A stretch of DNA of 64,000 nucleotides, taken from Phycisphaerales bacterium UBA2421 (GTDB lineage: Bacteria; Planctomycetota; Phycisphaerae; Tepidisphaerales; Tepidisphaeraceae). The position numbers were made by a program, and so were the translations under genes. The DNA lies in assembly GCA_002343075.1 (NCBI GenBank), contig DDRH01000010.1, positions 31,086-95,085 on the forward strand. The letters run 5' to 3'. The notes below the pieces were generated by a model that saw nothing but the letters and a program-made list of their open reading frames with translations, did not search any database and was not told the origin of the DNA. Below are positions 26,000-34,639 of the stretch, in pieces. Each line of letters opens with the position of its first letter. Position 1 is the first letter of the stretch.

Positions 26000-28900
26000 A
26001 TGCCGATTTCACTTGAGTACATGTCCTGGCTGCAGGCGGTTGGCCTGTTTGCTCTGCTGGCTACGCCGGTGGTGTTGCTTGGCATTCGGTCGCTTGTGGG
26101 CTTGGGGCCGGTGCGCAGGTGGGTTGCGGTCGGTACGCGGCTGGCGGTGCTGCTGCTGATGGTGCTGATTCTGGCTGGTGCGCGTTGGCAGAAGATCAAT
26201 CGGACAGTCGAAGTCATGGTGCTTCGCGATGTGAGCGACAGCACACTCAATGTCACCAGCTTTCCGGGTGATTCCCTGCAAAAGTCTATCGAGGACTTCT
26301 TGCGGTCGGCGGCCGATTCAAAACTGAAGCGGCCGGATGACCGCATCGGGGTGATCAGTTTTCATAGCCAGTCGCTGATCGACGCCATACCCAACACATG
26401 GCTCGCCCTCGATGCGCGGCCGATCCGCGACCCCGGGAATGGCACCGATCTCGCCAGCGCCATTCAACTGGGCCTAGCCACGCTCGGCAAGGATAGCATG
26501 CACCGGATGGTGCTAATGTGGGATGGAAACTCGAACACCGGCGATATTGAGCAGGCGGTGGCGGCGGCGACGAGCGCAGGGGTGCCCATCGACGTGATGC
26601 CGCTGAAGTACGATGTGGCCAGTGAGGTATTGCTGGACACATTCAACGCGCCCACTTGGAAACGTGAAAATGAGCCTTTTACCATGCAGGTGATTCTACG
26701 TTCGACCAACCTCGGCCCGGTAACCGGCAAGCTGACGGTGCTGCATCAGGGTGTGCCGATGGACCTCGATCCGGAGACACCGGGCGTGCAGTCGGGCCGC
26801 ATTGTCACGCTTCAGAACGGACTGAACCGTGAGCCGGTGCGAGTACCCGGCTTGCAGAGCGCAGGCGTGCATCAATTTAAGGCTTCATTTGAGGCACCCA
26901 ATGTGAGCGCAACCGTCGCCGGTGCGGGGGGGCTGCCGGCTGGCAATGTGGGTGGTTCTCCGCCGCAGGGGGACACACTCACCCAGAACAACGTCGGCAG
27001 CGCATTTACCTTCGTCCGCGGGAAGGGGAAGGTGCTTTACATCGATAACGTCCCCAACGGCGCTGGCCAGACGCTCCGCAGCGCGCTCATCGATGAGGGC
27101 ATTAACATTGAGGCCGGGCGCACGACGGTTGACCAGTTTCCGAATGATATTGTTGAGCTACAGAATTACGACGCCGTGATCCTGGCCAATGTACCCCGTG
27201 GCAGTGGGGGGCTGAGCGAGGATCAGCAGAAAATGCTGGCAAGCTATGTCCACGATATGGGCGGCGGGCTGGTGATGGTAGGGGGAGACGAATCGTTCGG
27301 TGCCGGCGGGTGGCAGGGATCGCGCCTTGAAGAAGTCCTGCCCGTCAGTATGGATGTGCCGGCGCAACGGCAGATTCCCAAAGGGGCGCTGGTGCTGGTG
27401 ATGCACTCTTGCGAAATGCCAAACGGCAACTATTGGGGCGAGCAATGTGCCATCAAGGCAACCGAAACGCTCAGCAGCCGCGATGAAGTGGGTGTCTTAA
27501 GCTATGCATGGCAAGGCCCCGGCGGCGGGGGAAGCCAGTGGGATTTTCCCTTGCAGCAGAAGGGCGATGGCAGCAAAGTCATCGCCGCGATCAAGAAAAT
27601 GCAGCTAGGCGACATGCCCAGCTTCGACGACATGCTGAATGTCGCCATCAACGGCCGAGATGGCAATCCGGGGTTGAAGCAATCCGATGCGCGTCAGAAA
27701 CATATCATCGTCATCAGCGATGGTGATCCGCAGGCGCCGCGCCAAGATCTGATTGACGATTGCATCAAGAACAAGATCAGTATCACGACTATCACGGTCT
27801 TTCCCCACATGGGCGACCCGGATGGTCTCCCGCCGACCATGAAATCCATGGCTCAGCAAACCAAGGGCCGATTTTATGGCCCGATTAACCAGAATCCTGG
27901 CCAGTTACCGCAAATCTTTATCAAAGAGGCCACGGTTGTGCGCCGCAGCCTGATCCACGAGGAGAAAGAGGGTATTCCGCTTAAACTCTCCGATGCAGGA
28001 AGTGAGCTTATCAAGGGGTTGCCGTCATTCGACCCCATCTTCGGGCTGGTGTTGACGACGCGAAAGCCCAACCCGCAGATTGAAGTGCCCCTGGTCGCGG
28101 GGAAGAACAATGATCCCCTCCTGGCCTACTGGCAAAGCGGGCTGGGGCGCACGGCGGTGTTTACGAGCGACGCGCACAGTCGGTGGTTGGCGAACTGGAC
28201 TGGCAGCGCGATGTATAACAAGTTCTGGAGTCAGGTCGTGCGATCGGTTGCGCGCCCGCCGATGAGCAGCGACTTTGAGGTGAATACGGTGCCAATCGGT
28301 GGCAACAAGGGGCGCATCACGGTGGAGGCGTTGGGGAAAGACAATGCGTTCCTCAATTTCTTATCGATTAATGCGAATGTCGTCAGCCCCAACCCAAACG
28401 CCCCGCCGATGCAAGTTCGGCTGACGCAAACGGGGCCGGGGACATATGCAGGTGAGTTTGACGCCGCCGACCCGGGAAATTACGTCGCAGTGCTGAACTA
28501 TCGGGGCGCCCGGGAAGGAAGTGGGGGCATGCTACTCAGCGGGATGGTGGTCAACACCTCACCGGAACTGCGCGACCTCAAGAGTAATGAAGCGGCGATA
28601 GAGAGAATCCGCGCCGCAACCGGCGGGAGAATGCTAGCGCCGTTTGACGCCGCCAACGCTAACTTCTTTGCCAGAGAGGGTTTACGGCCAAGCATTTCGC
28701 CACAGCCGATATGGGATCGATTACTCCTTGTCTTGCTCGCGCTCATTCTCCTCGACGTCGCGGTGCGAAGAATCGCCTGGGATTGGCTGGCGACGAAGAA
28801 TCTTGCGTACAGGGGCGCGGGTTGGATCCGGTCTTTCACCGCCGCGAGGAACATCGAATCGCGGCAGACGCTGGATGCCCTGCAACGCATCAAGCTTGAG

Positions 28901-29191
28901 CAGATGAGTAAGTCTACAACGGCTACCGACGCTTCCGTGGGAAACAGAACGGCCGTCGCGAGCGAACCCTTGCCCGACCGCAGCCGAAAATTCGAGGCCC
29001 CCGCAGGCGTCGAAGGCGATATAACCAGCGTCGTCGGAGGGGCAACAAACAAGGCAATCCCGTCACCGCCAAGCCCGAAACAGCCCCCCAAAGGAGCACC
29101 GCAACCGGGCGATGGCATGACCGGGCTTCTGGCAGCGAAGAAGCGCGCGCGGGAGCAGATGGAAAATCGGGAGGGCGAAAAAAATGGCTAG
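26000..29191 (+). CDS. Large membrane protein with vWA and glutamine-amidotransferase-like domains
   Basis: A 1063-residue protein, first gene of the MoxR-type operon. Seen: two N-terminal membrane helices (about 9-31 and 43-62); a vWA domain starting VMVLRDVSDST (MIDAS D-x-S-x-S) to about 215; a central domain with GKVLYIDNVPNGAGQTLRSALIDEGI and GGGLVMVGGDESFGAGGW, the fold of class-I GATase-like proteins without an evident catalytic Cys triad; a second vWA-like region with a degenerate MIDAS (MHSCEM) and HIIVISDGDPQ; a beta domain; one helix near residue 905; and a Pro/Lys-rich cytoplasmic tail. Family members occur in BatA/aerotolerance-type clusters. It overlaps the following gene by 8 nt. 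Ligand unknown. Confidence 0.82.
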   Translation: MPISLEYMSWLQAVGLFALLATPVVLLGIRSLVGLGPVRRWVAVGTRLAVLLLMVLILAGARWQKINRTVEVMVLRDVSDSTLNVTSFPGDSLQKSIEDFLRSAADSKLKRPDDRIGVISFHSQSLIDAIPNTWLALDARPIRDPGNGTDLASAIQLGLATLGKDSMHRMVLMWDGNSNTGDIEQAVAAATSAGVPIDVMPLKYDVASEVLLDTFNAPTWKRENEPFTMQVILRSTNLGPVTGKLTVLHQGVPMDLDPETPGVQSGRIVTLQNGLNREPVRVPGLQSAGVHQFKASFEAPNVSATVAGAGGLPAGNVGGSPPQGDTLTQNNVGSAFTFVRGKGKVLYIDNVPNGAGQTLRSALIDEGINIEAGRTTVDQFPNDIVELQNYDAVILANVPRGSGGLSEDQQKMLASYVHDMGGGLVMVGGDESFGAGGWQGSRLEEVLPVSMDVPAQRQIPKGALVLVMHSCEMPNGNYWGEQCAIKATETLSSRDEVGVLSYAWQGPGGGGSQWDFPLQQKGDGSKVIAAIKKMQLGDMPSFDDMLNVAINGRDGNPGLKQSDARQKHIIVISDGDPQAPRQDLIDDCIKNKISITTITVFPHMGDPDGLPPTMKSMAQQTKGRFYGPINQNPGQLPQIFIKEATVVRRSLIHEEKEGIPLKLSDAGSELIKGLPSFDPIFGLVLTTRKPNPQIEVPLVAGKNNDPLLAYWQSGLGRTAVFTSDAHSRWLANWTGSAMYNKFWSQVVRSVARPPMSSDFEVNTVPIGGNKGRITVEALGKDNAFLNFLSINANVVSPNPNAPPMQVRLTQTGPGTYAGEFDAADPGNYVAVLNYRGAREGSGGMLLSGMVVNTSPELRDLKSNEAAIERIRAATGGRMLAPFDAANANFFAREGLRPSISPQPIWDRLLLVLLALILLDVAVRRIAWDWLATKNLAYRGAGWIRSFTAARNIESRQTLDALQRIKLEQMSKSTTATDASVGNRTAVASEPLPDRSRKFEAPAGVEGDITSVVGGATNKAIPSPPSPKQPPKGAPQPGDGMTGLLAAKKRAREQMENREGEKNG

Positions 29192-29432
29192 CGACGCGGG
29201 TTTCATGCCGCTGCGATTTAACAATCCGGTAAAGTTGCGGCGGCAGATGAGTCAGCGCGGTTGGACTGAGGTGCAGATACTTGAGGCGATGCAAACCAAA
29301 CCGATTTCGGTCCCCGGAAAACTTGGGCCGGCGTTGCGCTATGTGCATCCCGTGACCGGGAAGTCGGTGGTTGTTGATGCAATGACTGGCGAGATTTTTC
29401 ACGTTGGTGGCGAGGGTTTCAGATATGGTTGA
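29184..29432 (+). CDS. Colicin-E5-like ribonuclease domain protein (putative toxin)
   Basis: An 82-residue basic protein. From residue 23 on it follows the pattern of the colicin E5 catalytic domain: RGWTEVQILEAMQTK, a variable loop, then ALRYVHPVTGKSVVVD, TGEIFHVGGEGF. Colicin E5 RNase cuts tRNAs with a queuosine anticodon (Tyr, His, Asn, Asp). No secretion or receptor domain is present, so this would act inside the producing cell or be part of a TA-like pair. ATG 29184 overlaps the upstream stop by 8 nt and its own stop overlaps the next ATG by 8 nt. Homology is by pattern only; active residues were not verified. Confidence 0.65.
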   Translation: MASDAGFMPLRFNNPVKLRRQMSQRGWTEVQILEAMQTKPISVPGKLGPALRYVHPVTGKSVVVDAMTGEIFHVGGEGFRYG

Positions 29433-29664
29433 ACAAATCTTCATAAAACTTCTGAATGAAGGTGTCGACGTTTGGCGACCGGTACCGGGATATCGCGTTG
29501 ATTCCAACACATACATTGTGCTGCGATCAGAGCATTATGATCCTGAGGCTGAGACCTGGGAGTTTCCGCCGGGTTCGGTGGTCGTTTGTGAGAACCACGC
29601 CTCCTCGGATGGCGAGATTTTTGCAGCGGTGCGTCACCGTGAACTTGACAAGCGAACTGCGTGA
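29425..29664 (+). CDS. Small acidic protein, probable partner/antitoxin of the E5-like RNase
   Basis: A 79-residue acidic protein beginning MVEQIFIKLLNEGVDVWRPV, with a central YIVLR strand and WEFPPGSVVVCE. I recall this LLNEG.DVWRPV...WEF.PGSVV pattern from small uncharacterised bacterial proteins; no function is established. Its ATG overlaps the RNase gene stop (ATGGTTGA), implying coupled translation at matched levels, and its acidity would suit neutralising a basic RNase. Antitoxin or immunity role is inference from position and charge. The GTG at 29661 overlaps its stop, but MoxR more likely starts at 29691. Confidence 0.55.
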   Translation: MVEQIFIKLLNEGVDVWRPVPGYRVDSNTYIVLRSEHYDPEAETWEFPPGSVVVCENHASSDGEIFAAVRHRELDKRTA

Positions 29665-29690
29665 ACCACGACATCGCAAGGGATAAATTC

Positions 29691-30704
29691 ATGAGTCAGC
29701 AGAATATAGAAGCCGCGACTGAGTCGTTTCGACGGGATTATCGCGCAGTGCACGCGGAAATCTCAAAGGCGATTGTGGGCCACCAGGCAATCATTGACGG
29801 CGTGCTTACCTGCCTGTTTGTCGGCGGGCATGCACTGCTTGAGGGCGTGCCGGGGTTGGGTAAGACGGCGCTCATTCGCTCGCTTTCGGAAGCGTTGCAC
29901 CTGAAGTTCAGCCGCATTCAGTTCACACCCGATCTGATGCCCGCTGACGTCATTGGCACCAATATTATGCAGACTGACGACAGCGGACGGCGCGCGTTTC
30001 AGTTTCAGCACGGGCCGATTTTTGCGCAGATTGTCCTCGCGGATGAAATCAATCGTGCCACCCCGAAGACGCAAAGCGCGCTGCTCGAAGCAATGCAGGA
30101 AAAGCAGGTGACTGCCGGTGGGGAGGTGCGCAAGCTGGAGGCGCCGTTTTTTGTAATGGCGACACAGAATCCGCTAGAACAGGAGGGGACCTATCCCTTA
30201 CCGGAAGCACAGCTTGACCGTTTCTTCTTCAAACTGGTAGTCAACTACAGCAGCCGAGATGAGCTGCATGAAATTCTTGCCCGAACCACCGCAGGCAAGG
30301 TGCCGAAGGTCGAGCCGGTGCTGGATGCATCAAAGATCATCGAGTATCAGAAACTGGTGCAGCGGGTGATCATTGCGCCCCATGTGCAGGATTTTGCCAT
30401 CCGTTGCACGCTGGCAACGCATCCGCAGGGTCCGTATGCCATTCCGATGGTCAACCAGTTCATCCGCGTCGGCGCGTCACCGCGTGCGGCTCAGGCAATC
30501 GTCCTCGCGGCAAAGGTGAAGGCGCTTCTTGACGGCCGTTATCACGCAGCGTTCGACGACATCAAAGCTGTCGCCATCCCGGCCATGCGACACCGGATAA
30601 TTATGAATTTTGAAGGTGAAGCCGAAGGAATGACCACCGACATGGTGCTGGAAAAAGTCATCAACGAAACGCCAACCGCGGCGGAGGTGGCGGGGGCGCG
30701 ATGA
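29691..30704 (+). CDS. MoxR-family AAA+ ATPase
   Basis: A 337-residue AAA+ ATPase thought to act as a chaperone with vWA proteins. Seen: Walker A GVPGLGKT (52-59), Walker B IVLADEIN (114-121) followed by RATPKTQSALLEAMQE, sensor ATQNPLEQEGTYPLPEAQLDRF, and the C-terminal lid domain with SPRAAQAIVLAAKVKALLDGR. The ATG at 29691 has AAGGGA 7 nt upstream; a GTG at 29661 overlapping the previous stop would add 10 residues. It sits between the E5-like pair and the run of small ORFs, with DUF58 and BatA-like genes downstream, the standard MoxR-vWA association. Confidence 0.95.
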   Translation: MSQQNIEAATESFRRDYRAVHAEISKAIVGHQAIIDGVLTCLFVGGHALLEGVPGLGKTALIRSLSEALHLKFSRIQFTPDLMPADVIGTNIMQTDDSGRRAFQFQHGPIFAQIVLADEINRATPKTQSALLEAMQEKQVTAGGEVRKLEAPFFVMATQNPLEQEGTYPLPEAQLDRFFFKLVVNYSSRDELHEILARTTAGKVPKVEPVLDASKIIEYQKLVQRVIIAPHVQDFAIRCTLATHPQGPYAIPMVNQFIRVGASPRAAQAIVLAAKVKALLDGRYHAAFDDIKAVAIPAMRHRIIMNFEGEAEGMTTDMVLEKVINETPTAAEVAGAR

Positions 30705-30775
30705 ATGGGATTTGGAGTGTCTTTTTCTGGTTACTGATGACAGCGTTGCTTTGGCGGAAGATTTTTACGCTGTAG
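30701..30775 (+). CDS. Putative 24-residue hydrophobic peptide
   Basis: ATG 30701 overlaps the MoxR stop as ATGA and opens a 24-codon frame for a single hydrophobic helix (WSVFFWLLMTALLW) with a basic end. The overlap makes coupled translation plausible. Nothing identifies it, and such a short frame could be chance. Confidence 0.35.
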   Translation: MNGIWSVFFWLLMTALLWRKIFTL

Positions 30776-30857
30776 TCAACCTGGATATCTGGGCGATTTG
30801 GCAGCGACGGTCAATATCAATGATGTTGCAAAGCCACTTTCACACGGGAGTATAGGT

Positions 30858-31085
30858 ATGCCGAACGAGATAACATTCGTCGTCACTGAAGACGACGTAG
30901 ACGGCGGCTTCACCGCCCATGCACGGGTAAAAGATGGCAACCGCGATATCTTCAGCGAAGGTGACGAGCGCGAATCGCTTATCAAGAACGTCCGCGAAGC
31001 TATTGATGCCGCATTCGACGCAGGCGAGCGAAAGCCGGAGTTGATTCACCTCCACTTTGTCCGTGACGAGGTGGCGGCAGGATGA
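30858..31085 (+). CDS. HicB-like small protein
   Basis: A 75-residue protein starting MPNEITFVVTEDDVDGGFTAHAR and ending IHLHFVRDEVAAG. This is the HicB-like partial RNase-H fold seen in many small proteins that end in LHFVRDE; those often pair with a HicA toxin but also occur alone. No HicA-type frame adjoins it here. ATG 30858 has GGAG 7 nt upstream. Its stop overlaps the next ATG (ATGA, 31082-31085). It may be an orphan antitoxin or a regulator recruited to this operon. Confidence 0.65.
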   Translation: MPNEITFVVTEDDVDGGFTAHARVKDGNRDIFSEGDERESLIKNVREAIDAAFDAGERKPELIHLHFVRDEVAAG

Positions 31086-31249
31086 GTCGTCAAACAGAAG
31101 ATGATTTTCTCAGTTATCGCATGCCAGATCTCGGTAACGAGTTGGAGACGCGCCGGCGTCTGAACAAGATCGACTTCTGGGGCACGCTAATCGTCGCAAC
31201 ATGCATTGGGGTGTCTTTCATTTGTTTTGTGGTATGGACTGGAAGGTAA
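31082..31249 (+). CDS. Putative 55-residue single-helix membrane protein
   Basis: ATG 31082 overlaps the preceding stop. The product has a charged, partly acidic N-terminus (30 residues) followed by one transmembrane helix (about FWGTLIVATCIGVSFICFVVW). No family recognised. The overlap, codon quality and clear topology support a real gene. Confidence 0.55.
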   Translation: MSRQTEDDFLSYRMPDLGNELETRRRLNKIDFWGTLIVATCIGVSFICFVVWTGR

Positions 31250-31255
31250 GCTCAC

Positions 31256-31366
31256 GTGTCGCGCCGTCGCGGATGGTACTGGTTGATTTTCTTCCCGTTA
31301 ATCGGCGCGGTGGTCGCGGCGGTGTGGTGGTATCGCGGGTTGCTGCAGAGTGTGATGCCGCAGTAA
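31256..31366 (+). CDS. Putative 36-residue membrane peptide
   Basis: A GTG at 31256, 6 nt after the previous stop, opens a frame with a basic SRRRGW start and one hydrophobic helix (YWLIFFPLIGAVVAAVWW). No recognisable family. It continues the chain of tiny ORFs between MoxR and DUF58. Confidence 0.4.
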   Translation: MSRRRGWYWLIFFPLIGAVVAAVWWYRGLLQSVMPQ

Positions 31367-31387
31367 ATCCATGAATGACAGGTAGTT

Positions 31388-31612
31388 ATGGCCCTATACA
31401 AAGTCCCTCCCAACACCGGCAAAGTGCGCGTCGCCATGTTTCATGGCGGCGCGTATGCAGTCTGGAATGGCAAGCAGGGTGCGAATGAGTTTCGAATTCT
31501 CGTGCGCACCAAGCGGCAGGCGGAGGCGATTGCCCGGGCGATCAACGAAAAGCGTCATAATGGCGAGATTGATACCGCCGGCTGGTCGGCTTTTGAGGAG
31601 ACCCCACAGTGA
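31388..31612 (+). CDS. Small hypothetical protein (74 aa)
   Basis: A 74-residue basic soluble protein, ALYKVPPNTGKVRVAMFHGG at its start, then FRILVRTKRQAEAIARAINEKRH. The last helix resembles short nucleic-acid-binding or regulatory proteins but no family is identified. Its stop overlaps the DUF58 GTG start (GTGA at 31609-31612), so it is translationally coupled to DUF58. Confidence 0.6.
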   Translation: MALYKVPPNTGKVRVAMFHGGAYAVWNGKQGANEFRILVRTKRQAEAIARAINEKRHNGEIDTAGWSAFEETPQ

Positions 31613-32535
31613 TCGCCGCACCCGCAAAATCGGCTCGCACGCAACTGCTCGACTCGCAGTTCATGGCCCGTCTTGATCAACTCGATCTACTCTCGCGCAA
31701 ACTGCTCGCCGGCAAGATGAAGGGTGAGCGGCGCAGCAAGCGGCGGGGACAGTCGGTCGAGTTTGCAGACTTCCGTAACTATGTAATTGGCGATGACTTA
31801 CGTTTCATCGACTGGAACATCTATGCTCGGCTCGACAAGCTGTTCCTCAAGCTGTTTTTGGAAGAGGAAGACCTGTCACTTTATGTGTTGATCGACACCA
31901 GCTTGAGTATGGATTGGCCCCGAAGTGGAGCAAGGCCTGCCGATTTTAACAAGCTGCACTACGCCCGTAAGCTCGCGGCGGCGCTCGGATACATCGGATT
32001 GGTGAACTACAACCGGGTGAACGTCGTAGCGCTCAGTGACACCGTCGTTGCCGAGACCGGAGGCATGCGCGGACGTCGGCGGGTGGCGCAAATGCTCGAT
32101 TTCGTCAGCGGGCTGCAGCCGCAGGGGGCGAGTCATTTCGCAGCCGCGTGCAAGCGGTTTGCGCTGGCCAATCGTCAGAAGGGCGTGTGCGTGGTGATCA
32201 GTGATTTCTACGACAAGAGTGGTTTTGAGACCGGCCTTCGCTATCTCGCCAGCGGTAAGTATGACCTTTTCGCCGTTCAAGTCCTTTCCCCTGCCGAGAT
32301 CGAGCCTGAACTGCAGGGCGACCTTAAGCTGAAAGATATTGAAGATGCCGACCTCGCTGAAGTGAGCATCACGCAGCCTCTGATAAAAAAGTATAAAGCC
32401 AACCTGAATGCGTACTGCCTTTCGCTGAAAGAGTACGTCACTCGCCGCGGGGGAACGTATCTGTTCACGAACTCAAACGTGCCATTCGAGACGGTCGTCC
32501 TGAACTACCTACGCGAGAGGAGGCTTCTGGGATGA
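31609..32535 (+). CDS. DUF58 protein (vWA-like, MoxR partner)
   Basis: A 308-residue soluble protein. The DUF58 signature is clear: SVEFADFRNYVIGDDLRFIDWNIYARLDKLFLKLF followed by LYVLIDTSLSMDW, a vWA MIDAS (D-T-S-L-S). DUF58 proteins are the usual substrates or partners of MoxR ATPases. It starts with GTG overlapping the 74-aa gene and ends overlapping the BatA-like ATG at 32532 (ATGA). The residue string above is broken by the family's normal loops in other members. Function in envelope or metallo-complex assembly is assumed from the family. Confidence 0.92.
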   Translation: MIAAPAKSARTQLLDSQFMARLDQLDLLSRKLLAGKMKGERRSKRRGQSVEFADFRNYVIGDDLRFIDWNIYARLDKLFLKLFLEEEDLSLYVLIDTSLSMDWPRSGARPADFNKLHYARKLAAALGYIGLVNYNRVNVVALSDTVVAETGGMRGRRRVAQMLDFVSGLQPQGASHFAAACKRFALANRQKGVCVVISDFYDKSGFETGLRYLASGKYDLFAVQVLSPAEIEPELQGDLKLKDIEDADLAEVSITQPLIKKYKANLNAYCLSLKEYVTRRGGTYLFTNSNVPFETVVLNYLRERRLLG

Positions 32536-34556
32536 GCTGGTTTCCCTCGTTCCTCAACCCCCTTACCGCCGCCTTCGCCGCCGCGGTGGTGGTTCCTTCA
32601 CTGCTCCTGCTCTACTTTCTCAAGCTCCGTCGAAAAGAAATGGAGTTTGCATCGACGATTCTCTGGAAGAAGAGTATTCAGGATCTACAGGTGAACGCGC
32701 CGTTTCAGAAGCTGCGGCAGAATCTGCTCTTGATTCTGCAGATGCTCCTGCTGCTGCTGTTGCTGCTGGCGCTGTCCCGGCCGATTTCCCACTACACGCC
32801 GGGTGCAGGCAAGAGCAGCGTGATTCTGATCGATCGCTCTGCATCCATGTCCGCAAAAGAGCCAGGCGGGGGCTCCCGGCTGGACTCTGCCAAACGGCAG
32901 GCGAAAGATCTTGTGGATTCGATGGACCGAAACGGTTATTCGATGGTGATCGCCTTTGATGACGATGCAAAGGTGGTCCAGGGTTTCACCTCCGACCGCG
33001 CCGCTCTGAAGCGGGCGATTGACTCAGTCGGCCCGAGCGATCGCAAGACCAATCTGAAGCTGGCGTATCAACTGGCCGAGGCGCAGGTCGCGTTCATCCC
33101 CGAACAAAATCGCACCAATATAGACCCGCCGGCGGTCTGGCTTTACAGCGACGGGCGTGTCGCCGATTCGACGGGGCTTTCGATTAAGTCGCCGGTCACG
33201 CTCGTGCAGGTGGGCAGTGAAGATGTGAAGAATATCGGCATCGTGGCGCTGAGCGCAAAGCGCAATTACGACCGCCCGGCAGAGGTGCAGATCTTTGCAA
33301 GGCTGGCCAATTTTGGGGCTGAGCCTGTAAAGGCCCAGGTTCAGTTAAGCATTTCGCCGATGAACCCTGACAACCCGGAAACAGATGCGTTTGTGGTAAG
33401 TCGAGTGGCGGAGGTGTCTCTGCCGCCGGAGCGGTGGACGGATGACGATCGCAGAACCGCGGAGCAATCGACTGGCTTTCTGGTGCGCGATGGGGTGGAG
33501 TTCAACCTCGACCTCACGACGGCAGCGGTGATTCGGGTTGAGCAGATGAACCGCGAAGGCGACGCGCTGGCAGCCGACGATGCCGCGATGGTTGTTGTCC
33601 CCCCACCGAAGGCGCTATCGCTACTGCTGGTCACCGACGGCAACTACTACCTGGAGCGGGCTGTTGACAGCCTAAACCTGCAGAAGCCGCAGCAGATGAC
33701 GCCCGCCGACTTCGATCAGAATCTGCACGGCGATTTTGATGTGATCATCTTTGATCGCCACTCCCCAAAGAAGCTGCCCGAAAGTGGTAACTTCGTCTAC
33801 TTCGGCGGCGTGCCCGGTGGCATCAAGGTGACGATGGAAGAGAAAGATGGTGCTCCAGTTCCGATTGAGGAGCAGACCGTTCTTGATTGGCGAAGAGATC
33901 ATCCGATCTTGAAGCACCTTAACCTTGGCAAGGTCTATGCGGGGCTTGCCCTGAAACTGAATGTGCCGGCAGAGTCGCAGACTCTTGTCGATGGCGTTAA
34001 GGGGCCGATAGTCGTATTGCACCGCGAAGCGCGTTCAACTCATCTGATCATTGGATTTGACCTGATGCAGAGCAATTGGCCACTTCGAGTGAGTTTTCCG
34101 ATCTTTCTGCAGCAGTCACTACAGTTTCTGGCACTCGGCGGCGACTTAAGTGTTCGCGAGAGCTTTGTGCCTGGTGCTTCGCCGCTGCTTCCTCGCTCGA
34201 ATCTTGCGAGAGCTCAGGCGGGAGAAATCAGGGAAATTGCACTCGTCGGTCCGAATGGTGCAACCAAGGTCGCCGTCCCTGAAGAGGGTGATTTTGCGCT
34301 GCCGCCGTTGGAACGGGTGGGGGTTTACCGAACGGTGCCACTGGTGCCGCAATACGAGCGGCTTGCGGTCAATCTGCTCGATGCGAGTGAGAGCAACCTG
34401 TTGCCGGTCAAAACCGTGCCCGGCGGCAGCGGAGAGACCATCACCGCTGAGGGCCGCAAGACTCGGCTCGAACTGTGGTGGTGGATCATAGCGTGTATCG
34501 GCCTGCCACTGTTAATGATTGAATGGTGGGTGTACACGCGGCGGGTACACCTGTAG
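32532..34556 (+). CDS. BatA-like vWA membrane protein
   Basis: A 674-residue membrane protein. Seen: N-terminal BatA-type region with FLNPLTAAFAAAVVVPSLLLLYFLKLRRK and a second helix (LLLILQMLLLLLLLLALSRP), then a vWA domain with MIDAS VILIDRSASMS, a long extracytoplasmic beta-rich part (about 250-640) and a final helix near the C-terminus. It corresponds to the BatA/BatB-like proteins of MoxR operons, in which vWA domains are thought to bind metal ions or partner proteins. It is the last gene of the operon; a promoter for the next transporter follows. Confidence 0.88.
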   Translation: MSWFPSFLNPLTAAFAAAVVVPSLLLLYFLKLRRKEMEFASTILWKKSIQDLQVNAPFQKLRQNLLLILQMLLLLLLLLALSRPISHYTPGAGKSSVILIDRSASMSAKEPGGGSRLDSAKRQAKDLVDSMDRNGYSMVIAFDDDAKVVQGFTSDRAALKRAIDSVGPSDRKTNLKLAYQLAEAQVAFIPEQNRTNIDPPAVWLYSDGRVADSTGLSIKSPVTLVQVGSEDVKNIGIVALSAKRNYDRPAEVQIFARLANFGAEPVKAQVQLSISPMNPDNPETDAFVVSRVAEVSLPPERWTDDDRRTAEQSTGFLVRDGVEFNLDLTTAAVIRVEQMNREGDALAADDAAMVVVPPPKALSLLLVTDGNYYLERAVDSLNLQKPQQMTPADFDQNLHGDFDVIIFDRHSPKKLPESGNFVYFGGVPGGIKVTMEEKDGAPVPIEEQTVLDWRRDHPILKHLNLGKVYAGLALKLNVPAESQTLVDGVKGPIVVLHREARSTHLIIGFDLMQSNWPLRVSFPIFLQQSLQFLALGGDLSVRESFVPGASPLLPRSNLARAQAGEIREIALVGPNGATKVAVPEEGDFALPPLERVGVYRTVPLVPQYERLAVNLLDASESNLLPVKTVPGGSGETITAEGRKTRLELWWWIIACIGLPLLMIEWWVYTRRVHL

Positions 34557-34602
34557 ATCTAGTTGCGCCAAATCCCCGCCGCGGGTTCTGACAGCGATGT
34601 AC

Positions 34603-34632
34603 TTCGCACGGCTCTGTCCTGGCGGCTATACT
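34603..34632 (+). promoter_or_regulatory. Promoter of the CNT transporter, leaderless type
   Basis: TTCGCA (34603-34608), 18 nt, TATACT (34627-34632), then 7 nt to ATG 34640. There is no Shine-Dalgarno. The -35 is weak (4 of 6), but the -10 and its distance match the series found across the window. Confidence 0.5.
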
Positions 34633-34639
34633 CCCGTAC

